From NCBI GenBank assembly GCA_018240525.1, contig JAFEFN010000013.1, forward strand, positions 992,001-1,056,000: DNA of 64,000 nucleotides, written 5' to 3'. Below the pieces are notes generated by a model. It was given only the letters and a program-made list of their open reading frames with translations, was not told the origin of the DNA and did no database searches. Positions 55,107 to 64,000 of the stretch are shown here, one piece after another. Position numbers and translations under genes: made by a program. Within the stretch, counting starts at the first letter, position 1. Each line of letters starts with the position of its first letter. This DNA is from Pseudomonadota bacterium (GTDB taxonomy: Bacteria > Pseudomonadota > Gammaproteobacteria > Steroidobacterales > Steroidobacteraceae).

Positions 55107-55304
55107 TCAGGGAATTCTTAGTTTCTGGCCCGGGAAGATCTTGTTCGGATCCTTCAGGACGTCGCGGTTGGCCTCGAATATCTGGGTGTACAGCGAGGCG
55201 TCACCGTAGTACTGCTTGGCAATCTTCCCCAACGTCTCGCCCGCGGCCACGACGTGCGTCTGCGTGTAGGGGTTCTGTTCCGTCGGGGTAGGTTCGTCCG
55301 CCAT
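55107..55304 (-). CDS. Stand-alone LysM protein resembling the C-terminal half of Kbp (YgaU)
   Basis: 65 residues with no signal peptide. Almost the whole protein is one LysM domain: THVVAAGETLGKIAKQYYG, then LYTQIFEANRDVL and IFPGQKLRIP. These match the LysM part of the potassium-binding protein Kbp/YgaU; the BON domain of Kbp is absent. GGAGGAACC before the ATG is an excellent ribosome binding site. Without a signal it would stay in the cytoplasm. The 210-base gap upstream (55305-55514) holds no gene. Confidence 0.85.
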   Translation of the reverse strand: MADEPTPTEQNPYTQTHVVAAGETLGKIAKQYYGDASLYTQIFEANRDVLKDPNKIFPGQKLRIP

Positions 55305-55514
55305 GGTTCCTCCGCATGTGTACGTGGGCGCGCGCGGCGCAGCGGCGGCCCACCTGTCCTGCACCGCGTGTTGTTGTTGGCACGGTGCCCGACAGCCGCG
55401 GCAACCGCGCCGCAGAAGCTGTGTTCGCAGCGGCAGATTAGCACGAAGCCCCGCGAAACCAACCCGACGGCCCGGCTGACAGGGTGTAAGCGACTGTTTG
55501 GACGGATGCCGGTG

Positions 55515-57131
55515 TTATGGCTGCGGGCGCACGTGCTGCCCGCGTACCGCATCGTCCACGCTTGAATAGTCGAGCGCGGATGCCTGCAGCTGCTCCACCT
55601 TGACCCGTAGCAGAGCCTCACGCGCGGCGTCCTTCAGCCGCGCCACGCGCAGCTCGCCGCCGCGGCCACTGAACCAGGCGCAGAACTCCGCCAACGTCTC
55701 CAGCGCCGTGCTGTCGAGGTCGGGCGATTCCTCCAGGCTCAGCACCAGCAAGCGGATCCCGGGTCGCTTGAGCACCTCCGCGCGCACCAGCGTCATGACC
55801 GGCTCCGCGTTGGCGAAGAACAGCGGCTCCTCGGGCCGCAGCACCAGCAGGCCTGGCGGGGTGAGTGCCTCGGGAAAGCGCTGCGTGCTGACGTAATCGT
55901 GCGCGCCGACGCGCCCGAGCACCGAGAGCCGCGGGCTGGCCAGCGAGCGGATGAGGATGGCGATGCTCACGGTGATCGCCGCGAGCAGCCCGTTCATGAC
56001 GCCGAAGAGCATCACCGCCAGCGCCGCGACGAGGACGATGGTGCGGTCGCGCTGCCAGCGGAAGTAGTTGGCAAAGACCTCCGGCCGCAGCGACTTGCCC
56101 ACCGCGCGGATGACAATCGCCGCCAGCACCGGCTGCGGGATGCGCCCGATCCAGGGCAGGAACAGGATCACCAGGAGGGCGACCACCGCCGCCGCGCACA
56201 GCCCGGCGATGCGGGTGCGCGCGCCCGCCGCCTCGTTGGCGGAGGTTCCGGAGTAACCGGCGCCCACCGGCGTGCCCTGCAGCAGCCCGGAGACCAGATT
56301 GGCGACGCCCAGTGCCAGCAGGTCCCGGTTCGGCTGCACCGGGTCCTCGTGCCTGAGCGCGTAGGTGCGTATCGAGCCGTAGGACTCGGCGAAGAGGATG
56401 AACATCAGCGCCACCGAGAACTCCACCATCGCCAGCCAGTGCGTGCCGGTGGGCAGGGTGAAGCTTGGCCAGGCCAGCGCCAGGCGGATCGGGCCGGTGA
56501 GTTCGACGCCGTGGGCGCCGAGGGCCCCGGAAGTCGCGATGCTGACGAGGATCACCACCAGCGCACCCGGCACCCGCGGGATGCGCTCGAGGGCCAGCAG
56601 GCCGGCGAGCGCGATCAGCCCGCAGGCGAGGCTGGCGAGGTGCCAGTCCCCAACGCTGCGCAGGACCTCGAGCAGCAGGGGAAAGAATTCCGATGCGTGC
56701 ACGGGCAGCCGCACCAGCTGCGGCCACTGCTTCAGGGTGATCACGAGTGCCAGGCCGAAGGCATACCCGCGCAGCACCGGCCTGGCGATGAAGTTGGAGA
56801 TCGCGCCCAGGCGCAGGCTTGCGGCCAGCACGAAGGCGAGGCCGGCACCGACGACCAGATAGAGCGCGAAGGCCGCGCGCGCCCCCGGATCGTGGCCGGC
56901 CAGGAACAGCGTCGCCGAGGCCAGCACCGCCGCCGACGAGGACGTCGCGGTGACGATGGCGAAGCGGCTGCTGCCGATCAGTCCGTAGCACACCAGTCCG
57001 GCGAACAGGGCGATGACGCCGGCCTGCGGCGGCAGCCCGGCAAGGCCGGAGTACGCGACCGCCTCGGGCAGCAGCAAGCCTGCGATGGACAGCCCGGCGA
57101 GCAGGTCGGCGGGCGCAGCCGTCGTCTTCAT
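55515..57131 (-). CDS. SulP-family anion transporter with STAS domain
   Basis: 538 residues. About 12-14 membrane helices with LSIAGLLLPEAVAYSGLAGL (SulP helix one) and ESYGSIRTYALRHEDPVQPNRDLLALG are followed by a C-terminal STAS domain (about 425-525, LVLSLEESPDLDSTALETL). The family carries sulfate, bicarbonate or other anions; the cargo cannot be chosen. It is divergent from the small membrane protein gene at 57227. Confidence 0.9.
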   Translation of the reverse strand: MKTTAAPADLLAGLSIAGLLLPEAVAYSGLAGLPPQAGVIALFAGLVCYGLIGSSRFAIVTATSSSAAVLASATLFLAGHDPGARAAFALYLVVGAGLAFVLAASLRLGAISNFIARPVLRGYAFGLALVITLKQWPQLVRLPVHASEFFPLLLEVLRSVGDWHLASLACGLIALAGLLALERIPRVPGALVVILVSIATSGALGAHGVELTGPIRLALAWPSFTLPTGTHWLAMVEFSVALMFILFAESYGSIRTYALRHEDPVQPNRDLLALGVANLVSGLLQGTPVGAGYSGTSANEAAGARTRIAGLCAAAVVALLVILFLPWIGRIPQPVLAAIVIRAVGKSLRPEVFANYFRWQRDRTIVLVAALAVMLFGVMNGLLAAITVSIAILIRSLASPRLSVLGRVGAHDYVSTQRFPEALTPPGLLVLRPEEPLFFANAEPVMTLVRAEVLKRPGIRLLVLSLEESPDLDSTALETLAEFCAWFSGRGGELRVARLKDAAREALLRVKVEQLQASALDYSSVDDAVRGQHVRPQP

Positions 57132-57226
57132 GTCGGGTCATCGTACCGCAAAGCGCCGGGCCGGCCGGCTGCGCGGCGGACCGGCGGTGTGCAAGACTCA
57201 CCGCCTTGCCAGCGGAGAGCATCGCG

Positions 57227-57760
57227 ATGGACAGTCTGCTGTCGGGGTGGGAGAGCTTCTACGTCATCGTCGGCTCATCGGCCGGCGGCCTGACGGGACT
57301 GACCTTCGTGGTCATCGCGCTGGCGGCCGATTCGCGCAAGGCCGGCGCGGCCGGGCTGCGCGCCTTCGTCACCCCGATCGTCCTGCACTTCGGCCAGGTG
57401 CTGGCGCTGGCGGCTTTCCTGAGCATGCCGCACCCCAGCACCCTGGCGCTCAGCATCGGCTTCACCGCCGCCGGCATCGTCGGCCTGGTGTGGAGCGGCG
57501 TCATCCTCGCCAACATCCCGCGGAACAGCACGGAGTACCAGCCGGTGTGGGAGGACTGGCTCTGGAACGTGATCCTGCCCGTGATCGCCTACCTGCTCAT
57601 GATCGCGGCGGCCTATGCCCTGTGGCATCACACGGCCGCTGCCCTGTACATGGTGGGGGGTGCCACCCTCGGGCTGCTCTTCATCGGCATCCACAATGCC
57701 TGGGACATCGCGGTCTGGATGACGCTCGCACGGAACCAGGCCCGCAAGGGCGCGCCATGA
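57227..57760 (+). CDS. Unknown five-helix membrane protein
   Basis: 177 residues with about five membrane helices (near 14-34, 50-70, 77-97, 114-134 and 142-160). The opening WESFYVIVGSSAGGLTGLTFVVI and the last helix with HNAWDIAVWMTLARNQ are distinctive, but I cannot name a family. GGAGAG lies upstream of the ATG at 57227. It is convergent with glmS across a 27-base gap. Confidence 0.7.
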   Translation: MDSLLSGWESFYVIVGSSAGGLTGLTFVVIALAADSRKAGAAGLRAFVTPIVLHFGQVLALAAFLSMPHPSTLALSIGFTAAGIVGLVWSGVILANIPRNSTEYQPVWEDWLWNVILPVIAYLLMIAAAYALWHHTAAALYMVGGATLGLLFIGIHNAWDIAVWMTLARNQARKGAP

Positions 57761-57787
57761 GGCGCGCCGTTCCCCGCTCGCGCCGCC

Positions 57788-59623
57788 TTACTCGACCGTG
57801 ACGCTCTTGGCGAGGTTGCGCGGCTGATCGACGTCGGTCCCCTTGAGGATAGCCGCGTGGTAGGCCAGCAGCTGCAAGGGAATGGTGTAGACCACGGGCG
57901 CCTGGAAGTAGGTCACGTGGCGGGGCATCTCGATGACGGTGACGCCATCGCTCGACTGGATCCCGGACTCCGGGTCCGCGAACACGATGAGTTCGCCACC
58001 GCGCGCGCGCACCTCCTGCAGGTTCGACTTCAGCTTCTCGAGCAGGTCGTTGTTGGGCGCGACCGTCACCACGGGCATGTCCCCGTCCACCAGCGCGAGC
58101 GGGCCGTGCTTGAGCTCCCCGGCCGGATAGGCCTCCGCGTGGATGTAGGAGATCTCCTTGAGCTTGAGCGCCCCCTCCATCGCGATCGGGAAGAGCGCGC
58201 CCCGCCCGAGGAACAGCGCGTGGTGCTTGTCGGCGAAGCGCTCGGCGAGGCGGTGGACCACCGGGTCCAGCTGCAGGGTCTTCTCGACCATGCCGGGCAG
58301 CTCGATGAGCCGCGTCACGAGGCCGCGCTCGCGCTCGGCGTCGGCGCCGTGGTGCTTGGCCAGCGCCACCACCAGCATGCCGAGGGCGGCCAGCTGCGTG
58401 GTGAAGGCCTTGGTGGAGGCCACGCCGATCTCGGGACCCGCGCGGGTGAGCATCACCAGCTCCGACTCGCGCACCAGCGAGCTTTCCGGCACGTTGCAGA
58501 TCGAGAGTGAGGACAGGTAGCCGGACTGCTTGGCCAGGCGCAGGGCGGCCAGCGTGTCGGCGGTCTCGCCCGACTGCGAGATGGTCACGAACAGCGAGTT
58601 CGCCGGCACCAGCGGATTGCGGTAGCGGTACTCGCTGGCGATGTCGACCGCGCAGGGCACCTTGCAGATCTGCTCGATGAAGTAGCGGGCCACGCAGGCC
58701 GCGTGGTAGCTGGTGCCGCAGGCGACGATGTGCACGTTCTGGGTGCGGCGGAACACCTCGGTGGCTGCCGGGCCGAAGGCCGCCTCCAGCAAGCGGCCGT
58801 TGGCGACCCGCTCCTGCAGGGTGTCGGCAATGGCACGAGGCTGCTCGTGGATCTCCTTGAGCATGTAGTGCTGGTACTGGCCGCGCTCGGCGGATTCGGC
58901 CGAGAGCTCGCTCTCGCGCACCGGGCGCTCGGCGGTGTTGCCCTCGCGGTCGATCACCCGCACGCTCTGGCGCCGCACCTCGGCGACGTCGCCCTCCTCC
59001 AGGAAGATGAAGCGCCGCGTGACCGGCAGCAGCGCCGCCACGTCCGAGGCCACGAAGTTCTCGTCCACGCCCAGGCCGATGACCACCGGGCAGCCCTCGC
59101 GCGCCAGGATCAGGCGCTCCGGCTCGTGCTCGCTCACGACCACGAGCGCGTAGGCACCCTCGAGCTCGGCCACGGTGGCCCGCACGGCCTTGAACAGGTC
59201 CTGCACGGTCTGCAGGTGCAGGTGGATACGGTGCGCGATCACCTCGGTGTCGGTCTCGGAGGTGAAGGTGTAGCCGCGCTTCTCCAGATCGGCGCGCAGC
59301 TCCTCGTGGTTCTCGATGATGCCGTTGTGCACGATGGCCAGGCCGTCGCGCGAGATGTGCGGGTGGGCGTTGCGCTCGCTCGGCACCCCGTGGGTCGCCC
59401 AGCGGGTGTGCGCGATGCCGATCTGGCCGGTGGTCGGTGTGTGGGCGAGGGCCTCGTCCAGCATGCGCACCTTGCCCACGGTGCGCAGGCGGGTGAGGTG
59501 CCGGGAGCCGTTCAGGACGGCGATGCCGGCCGAATCGTAGCCGCGGTACTCCAGGCGCCGCAGGCCCTCCATCAGCACCGGTACGATGTTGCGCTCAGCG
59601 ACTGCCCCGACGATCCCACACAT
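57788..59623 (-). CDS. glmS: Glutamine-fructose-6-phosphate aminotransferase (isomerising)
   Basis: 611 residues. [11 protein letters not shown] places the catalytic Cys at residue 2 after Met removal; the glutaminase domain continues with HTRWATHG and [12 protein letters not shown]. Two SIS domains bind fructose-6-phosphate, and the C-terminus reads [13 protein letters not shown]. It makes glucosamine-6-phosphate, first step of UDP-GlcNAc synthesis. The 228-base gap to glmU (59624-59851) has an AT-rich patch (59655-59710) that may hold a promoter; no glmS ribozyme-like fold was seen, nor expected in this group. Confidence 0.96.
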   Translation of the reverse strand: MCGIVGAVAERNIVPVLMEGLRRLEYRGYDSAGIAVLNGSRHLTRLRTVGKVRMLDEALAHTPTTGQIGIAHTRWATHGVPSERNAHPHISRDGLAIVHNGIIENHEELRADLEKRGYTFTSETDTEVIAHRIHLHLQTVQDLFKAVRATVAELEGAYALVVVSEHEPERLILAREGCPVVIGLGVDENFVASDVAALLPVTRRFIFLEEGDVAEVRRQSVRVIDREGNTAERPVRESELSAESAERGQYQHYMLKEIHEQPRAIADTLQERVANGRLLEAAFGPAATEVFRRTQNVHIVACGTSYHAACVARYFIEQICKVPCAVDIASEYRYRNPLVPANSLFVTISQSGETADTLAALRLAKQSGYLSSLSICNVPESSLVRESELVMLTRAGPEIGVASTKAFTTQLAALGMLVVALAKHHGADAERERGLVTRLIELPGMVEKTLQLDPVVHRLAERFADKHHALFLGRGALFPIAMEGALKLKEISYIHAEAYPAGELKHGPLALVDGDMPVVTVAPNNDLLEKLKSNLQEVRARGGELIVFADPESGIQSSDGVTVIEMPRHVTYFQAPVVYTIPLQLLAYHAAILKGTDVDQPRNLAKSVTVE

Positions 59624-59851
59624 GTTGCCTCTGCTTGGCGTGCGCCTGTCCCTGTGATCCGCAATTTTGCCTTATTTGCAGCAAAGGTGCTGATTTCAGG
59701 GCAAAAAGGTGTGACGGCGTCGGCGCAGACCGTGCGTTCCGGGCCCTTGAAGCGGGGCCTGTGCGGGGTCCAGGCAAGCCCGCCGCCGCCCCCGGCGAAC
59801 CTCAGCTGCAAGGGACACGGGCGTGCGCCGCGCACCCGGCGCCGCGGCCGG

Positions 59852-61249
59852 CTATTTCTTCGGCTTCTGCGGACGCTGCCAGTTCTCGATCGTCGACTGC
59901 CGCGCGCGCGCCACGGTGAGCTTGCCGGCCGGGACGTTGCCGATGACCGTGGAGCCGGCGGCGATGGTGGCGCCCGCGCCGACGGTGATCGGCGCCACCA
60001 GCACGCTGTTGCTGCCGGTGTGCACGTCGTCGCCGATCGTGGTGCGGTGCTTGGTGGCGCCGTCGTAGTTGGCGATGATCGTGCCGGCGCCGATGTTGGC
60101 GCGGGCGCCGACGGCGGCATCGCCGAGGTAGGACAGATGGTTGGCCTTGGAGGCCGCGGCCATCTGCGAGTTCTTCACCTCGACGAAGTTGCCGATGTGC
60201 ACGCCCGCGGCCAGCGTCGCCACGGGGCGGAAGCGCGCGAAGGGGCCGATGTTGCAGCCCGGGCCGATCTCGGCGCCCTCGATCACGCAGTGCGCGAACA
60301 CCTCGGTGCCGGCACCGATGCGGGCATTGCGCACCACGCACCCCGGGCCGATGCGGACGTTGTCCCCGAGGGTGACTTCGCCTTCGAACACGACGTTCAC
60401 GTCGATGAACACGTCGCGCCCGCACTCAAGGCTGCCGCGCACGTCCACGCGCGCCGGATCCGCGAGCGTCGCGCCAGCGAGCAGCAGCTCCTGGGCGCGC
60501 TGTCTGCGCAGCACCCCTTCCAGGTGCGCCAGCTGCGCGCGGTCGTTGACGCCGAGGACCTCGCTGGCCTCCCCGGCCACCAGCGGCACCACGGCGACCT
60601 TTTCCTTCACCGCCATGGCGATGATGTCGGTGAGGTAGTACTCGCCCTGCGCGTTGTGGGGCTTCACGCGACCCAGCCAGCGCTTGAGCAGTCGTGCCGG
60701 GCAGGCGAGCACGCCGGTGTTGCATTCCCGGATCGCAAGCTCGCGGCGGCCGGCATCCTTCTCCTCGACGATGCGCTGCACGCGGCCCTTGGCGCGCACG
60801 ATGCGCCCGTAGCCGGAAGGATCATCCAGCCGGACGGTCAGGAGGGCGAGGGACTTCGGCCCGGCGAGCGACACCAGTTCCGCGAGGGTCTGCGCGCGGA
60901 TCAGCGGGACGTCGCCGTACAGCACGAGCACCAGCTGTTCATCGTCGATCTGCGGCAGCGCCTGCAGGACCGCGTGCCCGGTGCCGAGCTGGCGGGCCTG
61001 CTCGGCCCAGCGCAGGTCCGCGCTCGCCAGCGCGCCGCGCACGGCCTCGCCGCCGTGCCCGTAGACCACGTGGATCGCGGCGGGGGCGAGCGTGCGCGCC
61101 GCGCCGAGCACGTGCGCCAGCAGCGGCCGGCCGGCCAGGGGCTGCAGCACCTTGGGCAGCGCGGACTTCATGCGCTTGCCCTCCCCGGCGGCGAGGACCA
61201 CCACCGCGACCGGTGGCCTCGGCTTCGTCGCGGGAGAGCGTTTGCGCAT
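59852..61249 (-). CDS. glmU: Bifunctional UDP-GlcNAc pyrophosphorylase/glucosamine-1-phosphate acetyltransferase
   Basis: 465 residues from the ATG at 61249 (a GTG at 61255 adds two). The pyrophosphorylase domain has LAAGEGKRMKSALPKVLQPL and YGDVPLI; the left-handed beta helix has NFVEVKNSQ, HLSYLGDA and NIGAGTIIANYDG with the acetyltransferase residues. It makes UDP-GlcNAc from the product chain begun by glmS. A TACAAT (minus strand, plus 61257-61262) ends seven bases before the ATG and no ribosome binding site is seen, so a leaderless transcript is possible besides read-through from upstream. Confidence 0.95.
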   Translation of the reverse strand: MRKRSPATKPRPPVAVVVLAAGEGKRMKSALPKVLQPLAGRPLLAHVLGAARTLAPAAIHVVYGHGGEAVRGALASADLRWAEQARQLGTGHAVLQALPQIDDEQLVLVLYGDVPLIRAQTLAELVSLAGPKSLALLTVRLDDPSGYGRIVRAKGRVQRIVEEKDAGRRELAIRECNTGVLACPARLLKRWLGRVKPHNAQGEYYLTDIIAMAVKEKVAVVPLVAGEASEVLGVNDRAQLAHLEGVLRRQRAQELLLAGATLADPARVDVRGSLECGRDVFIDVNVVFEGEVTLGDNVRIGPGCVVRNARIGAGTEVFAHCVIEGAEIGPGCNIGPFARFRPVATLAAGVHIGNFVEVKNSQMAAASKANHLSYLGDAAVGARANIGAGTIIANYDGATKHRTTIGDDVHTGSNSVLVAPITVGAGATIAAGSTVIGNVPAGKLTVARARQSTIENWQRPQKPKK

Positions 61250-61264
61250 GGCCACGATTGTACT

Positions 61265-62680
61265 TTAGCGCCGCACGGTCACGGCCGGCCGATCGGCCGC
61301 GCCCTTGTACGCTTCGATCTCGGCCAGCTTTGCCTTGATGCCCGGGCCCACGTACAGCTGCGGGTTCGAATGGGTCTCGTGCCCGGCCTCCTCGCGCTGG
61401 ATGATCAGCTCGCGGGCCCGGGCGAAGGCGGCCTCCAGCGAGCTGCCGCCCGGCAGCGCGTCCTTGAGGAAGGCCTCGCCGAACCAGGTGAGTTCGCGGT
61501 CCTCCTCGCAGCCGAAGGAGCTGTGCTCGGCATCGGCCGCGGTCACGATCAAGCTGGTGTCGGTCTTCAGCTCATCGAGGAACACGCCGGCATAGCAGGC
61601 CGAGACGACGATCACCCGGTAGCGGATGCCGGCCGAATCGAGCGCCTCGCGCAGATCGCCCGGGGCCAGCGGGGCGAGCGGCAGCGAGCCGTTCTGCACC
61701 TCGAGCCCGTCGACCGAGCCGTGGGAGCTCAGGTACAGCACCAGCACGTCGTTCTCCGGGTCCATGCGCAGCGCCATGATGCTCAGCGCCTGCGCGAGTC
61801 CTGAGACACTGGCCAGCGGATAGGAGTCGCGGTCCTCGACATCGTTGATGAGGAGCGCCGAGCGCTCGAGGCTGCCCAGGCGCGCGCCGAAGGCCTCCTT
61901 GGCGAACTGCACCTCGCGCCGGAACACGTTCGGGTCGCCATCCCCGGCAAAGCCCAGGAAATACGCGCTGGTCCTGCCGTGCTGCGTGGGGCGCACACGG
62001 GCCATCGCCGCGGCGATGCGGGCCGGCTGATCGTAGAAGAGCGCCTCCGCCTGTCCCGGATCGTCCTCGCTCTGCGTCTCGGCGGTGTCATCGGCCACCC
62101 ACAGCCGCGTGTCGAGGTTGAGGACCCCGAACACCCAGGGCGCGGCGAACACCAGCAGCAGCGCGGTGACGGCTGCGCCCCGGCGCACGATGCCGAAGGC
62201 GGCACCGAGGATGCGCACGGTGAGGACCGCGAGGTACACGACGGCGGCGGTGCCCGCCGCCAGCGGGTGTGCGCGCACGAAGCCCAGGTCGCCGAGCAGC
62301 CAGAACACCAGCAGCACGAAGGGAGCGGCGCTGAGCACCGCGACCAGGAGCGGGCGGGTGTTGGCGGCGCGGCTCGCCGCGCGCGCGACGAGCGCGCAGG
62401 CCGCCAGTCCCAGCAGCAGGTAACACGCCCAGCCGAACAGGCCGTCGAGCGCCAGGGGCGCATCGCGCTCGGCGTGCAGCGCATCGAGCAGCGCCCACAG
62501 GGAGAGGTTCACCACCAGGAGGGCGCACAGCGCATCGAAGCTCACGGCGAGCTGCGGTGGCCAGCGACGCTTCAGGGCCACGAGCGCCAGGCCGGTCCTC
62601 AGGTTGCGCGCGAGGCCTGCGAGCAGGCCCCGCGGCGGGGTGGCCGCGCTCGCGGCTGACGGAAGCACTGGTTCCGTCAC
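61265..62680 (-). CDS. C13 (legumain-type) family peptidase with N-terminal membrane helices
   Basis: 471 residues. Four or five membrane helices (about 28-185) precede a soluble C13 peptidase domain. The catalytic His is in LVLYLSSHGSVDGLE and the Cys in VIVVSACYAGVFLDEL; DVEDRDSYPLA lies before them. C13 relatives cut after Asn or Asp or act as transamidases. Substrate unknown. The GTG at 62680 starts 10 bases after the atpC stop and the gene ends 15 bases before glmU, so it lies inside an atp-glm run. The ribosome binding site is weak. Confidence 0.85.
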   Translation of the reverse strand: MTEPVLPSAASAATPPRGLLAGLARNLRTGLALVALKRRWPPQLAVSFDALCALLVVNLSLWALLDALHAERDAPLALDGLFGWACYLLLGLAACALVARAASRAANTRPLLVAVLSAAPFVLLVFWLLGDLGFVRAHPLAAGTAAVVYLAVLTVRILGAAFGIVRRGAAVTALLLVFAAPWVFGVLNLDTRLWVADDTAETQSEDDPGQAEALFYDQPARIAAAMARVRPTQHGRTSAYFLGFAGDGDPNVFRREVQFAKEAFGARLGSLERSALLINDVEDRDSYPLASVSGLAQALSIMALRMDPENDVLVLYLSSHGSVDGLEVQNGSLPLAPLAPGDLREALDSAGIRYRVIVVSACYAGVFLDELKTDTSLIVTAADAEHSSFGCEEDRELTWFGEAFLKDALPGGSSLEAAFARARELIIQREEAGHETHSNPQLYVGPGIKAKLAEIEAYKGAADRPAVTVRR

Positions 62681-62690
62681 GGGATCCGGG

Positions 62691-63119
62691 TCAGCCCCGC
62701 AGCTTGCGCAGCCGCTCGAGCATCTTCAGCTGCGCGGCCGCGCGGGCGAGCTCGGCCAGCGCCTCCGCCTGGGTGATCTTGCTGCCCCGGTCCCTGAGGG
62801 CCTCCTCGGCGCGCTGCTTGGCGGCCACCGCCGCGGCCTCGTCGAGGTCCCTGGCGCGCAGCGCCGTGTCGGCCAGCACCGTGATCTTGCGCGGCTGCAC
62901 CTCGAGCGCCCCGCCGCCGACGAAGAAGAAGTGCTCCTCGCCGTCCGGGCTCTTCACGCGCACCTCCCCGGCCTTGAGCAGCGTGAGCAATGGGGCATGG
63001 CGCGGATGGATGCCCAGCTCGCCCTGGCTGGCCGGGGCGATCACCTCCAGCGCGGGGCCGGAGTAGATCTCGCCCTCGGCGCTGACGATGTCGACCTGAA
63101 TGGTTGCCGCTTCTGCCAT
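62691..63119 (-). CDS. atpC: ATP synthase F1 epsilon subunit
   Basis: 142 residues. The N-terminal beta barrel has QVDIVSAEGEIYSG and ASQGELGIHPRHAPLLT, and the C-terminal helical hairpin ends in LKMLERLRKLRG. It joins the rotor stalk and restrains ATP hydrolysis. It starts 15 bases after atpD. Confidence 0.96.
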   Translation of the reverse strand: MAEAATIQVDIVSAEGEIYSGPALEVIAPASQGELGIHPRHAPLLTLLKAGEVRVKSPDGEEHFFFVGGGALEVQPRKITVLADTALRARDLDEAAAVAAKQRAEEALRDRGSKITQAEALAELARAAAQLKMLERLRKLRG

Positions 63120-63134
63120 GGGGGACTCGCGTGC

Positions 63135-64000
<866 letters not shown>

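Noticed and set aside
55361..55388. GCACCG/CGGTGC hairpin upstream of the stand-alone LysM gene
   Set aside because: Six-base arms with a 16-base loop are expected by chance at this GC content and no gene feature depends on it.
59624..59851. glmS ribozyme or sRNA-binding leader in the glmU-glmS gap
   Set aside because: The glmS ribozyme belongs to Gram-positive bacteria and no matching fold is visible; the gap shows only an AT-rich patch.

Overview
The window is about 70% GC, densely packed chromosomal DNA from a gammaproteobacterium. Gene order and families point to the Xanthomonadales/Nevskiales (Steroidobacteraceae-like) side: a DUF4390 - NtrY-like kinase pair downstream of def-fmt-rsmB, LysM and smg before topA, a gene order running atpD-atpC towards glmU-glmS, a YtrA-type GntR/ABC operon, PrlC and a YgiM-like SH3 protein. 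No rRNA, tRNA, CRISPR array, insertion sequence or phage gene was found. The taxonomic call is inference from gene content.

Layout. 1-4397 (minus): translation and maturation operon def-fmt-rsmB, then DUF4390 and the start of an NtrY-like histidine kinase cut by the window edge. 4546-11096 (plus): LysM lipoprotein, smg, a good intrinsic terminator, topA, rlmJ, aroE. 11109-12461 (minus): gor. 12584-22366 (plus): prlC, SH3 protein, an HD-domain phosphohydrolase, a membrane PAS-GGDEF-EAL protein, the ABC-F ATPase yheS, and a phospholipase-D-like protein. 22327-25823 (minus): a four-gene MCE (Mla/Pqi-like) lipid transport operon. 26086-28391 (plus): a PhyH-type dioxygenase and an MFS carrier. 28367-30826 (minus): a four-gene operon (small membrane protein, YtrA-like regulator, ABC ATPase, ABC permease) behind a clear promoter/operator. 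31153-43384 (plus): mdh, fadE, a DUF3667 protein, a DUF4399 protein, dinB, then an ExeA-like ATPase, GspB, a receiver-TM-repeat-TonB fusion and a receiver-Ser/Thr kinase.

43409-46187 (minus): an ADP/ATP-translocase-like carrier and an exported M20 amidohydrolase. 46330-52982: a mixed accessory stretch with an exported flavoprotein oxidase, a GT4 glycosyltransferase, a YdcZ-type membrane protein, an amino-acid permease, a methyltransferase, a remnant of a WxxGxW-repeat gene, a PEBP-family protein and a 56-residue membrane protein. 53028-57760: rimO, an Ala-rich lipoprotein, a stand-alone LysM protein, a SulP transporter and an unknown membrane protein. 57788-64000 (minus): atpD (partial), atpC, a membrane C13 peptidase placed between atpC and glmU, then glmU and glmS, which together make UDP-GlcNAc.

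Most promising for follow-up: the TonB-fusion/kinase pair at 39834-43384; the YtrA-type operon whose operator overlaps its own -10 box (30906-30942); the 49-bp dyad between the MCE operon and the dioxygenase gene (25960-26008); and the C13 peptidase inside the atp-glm run. Overlapping starts and stops (ATGA, GTGA, TTGA) and TTG starts are common, so start calls lean on overlap and family alignment.
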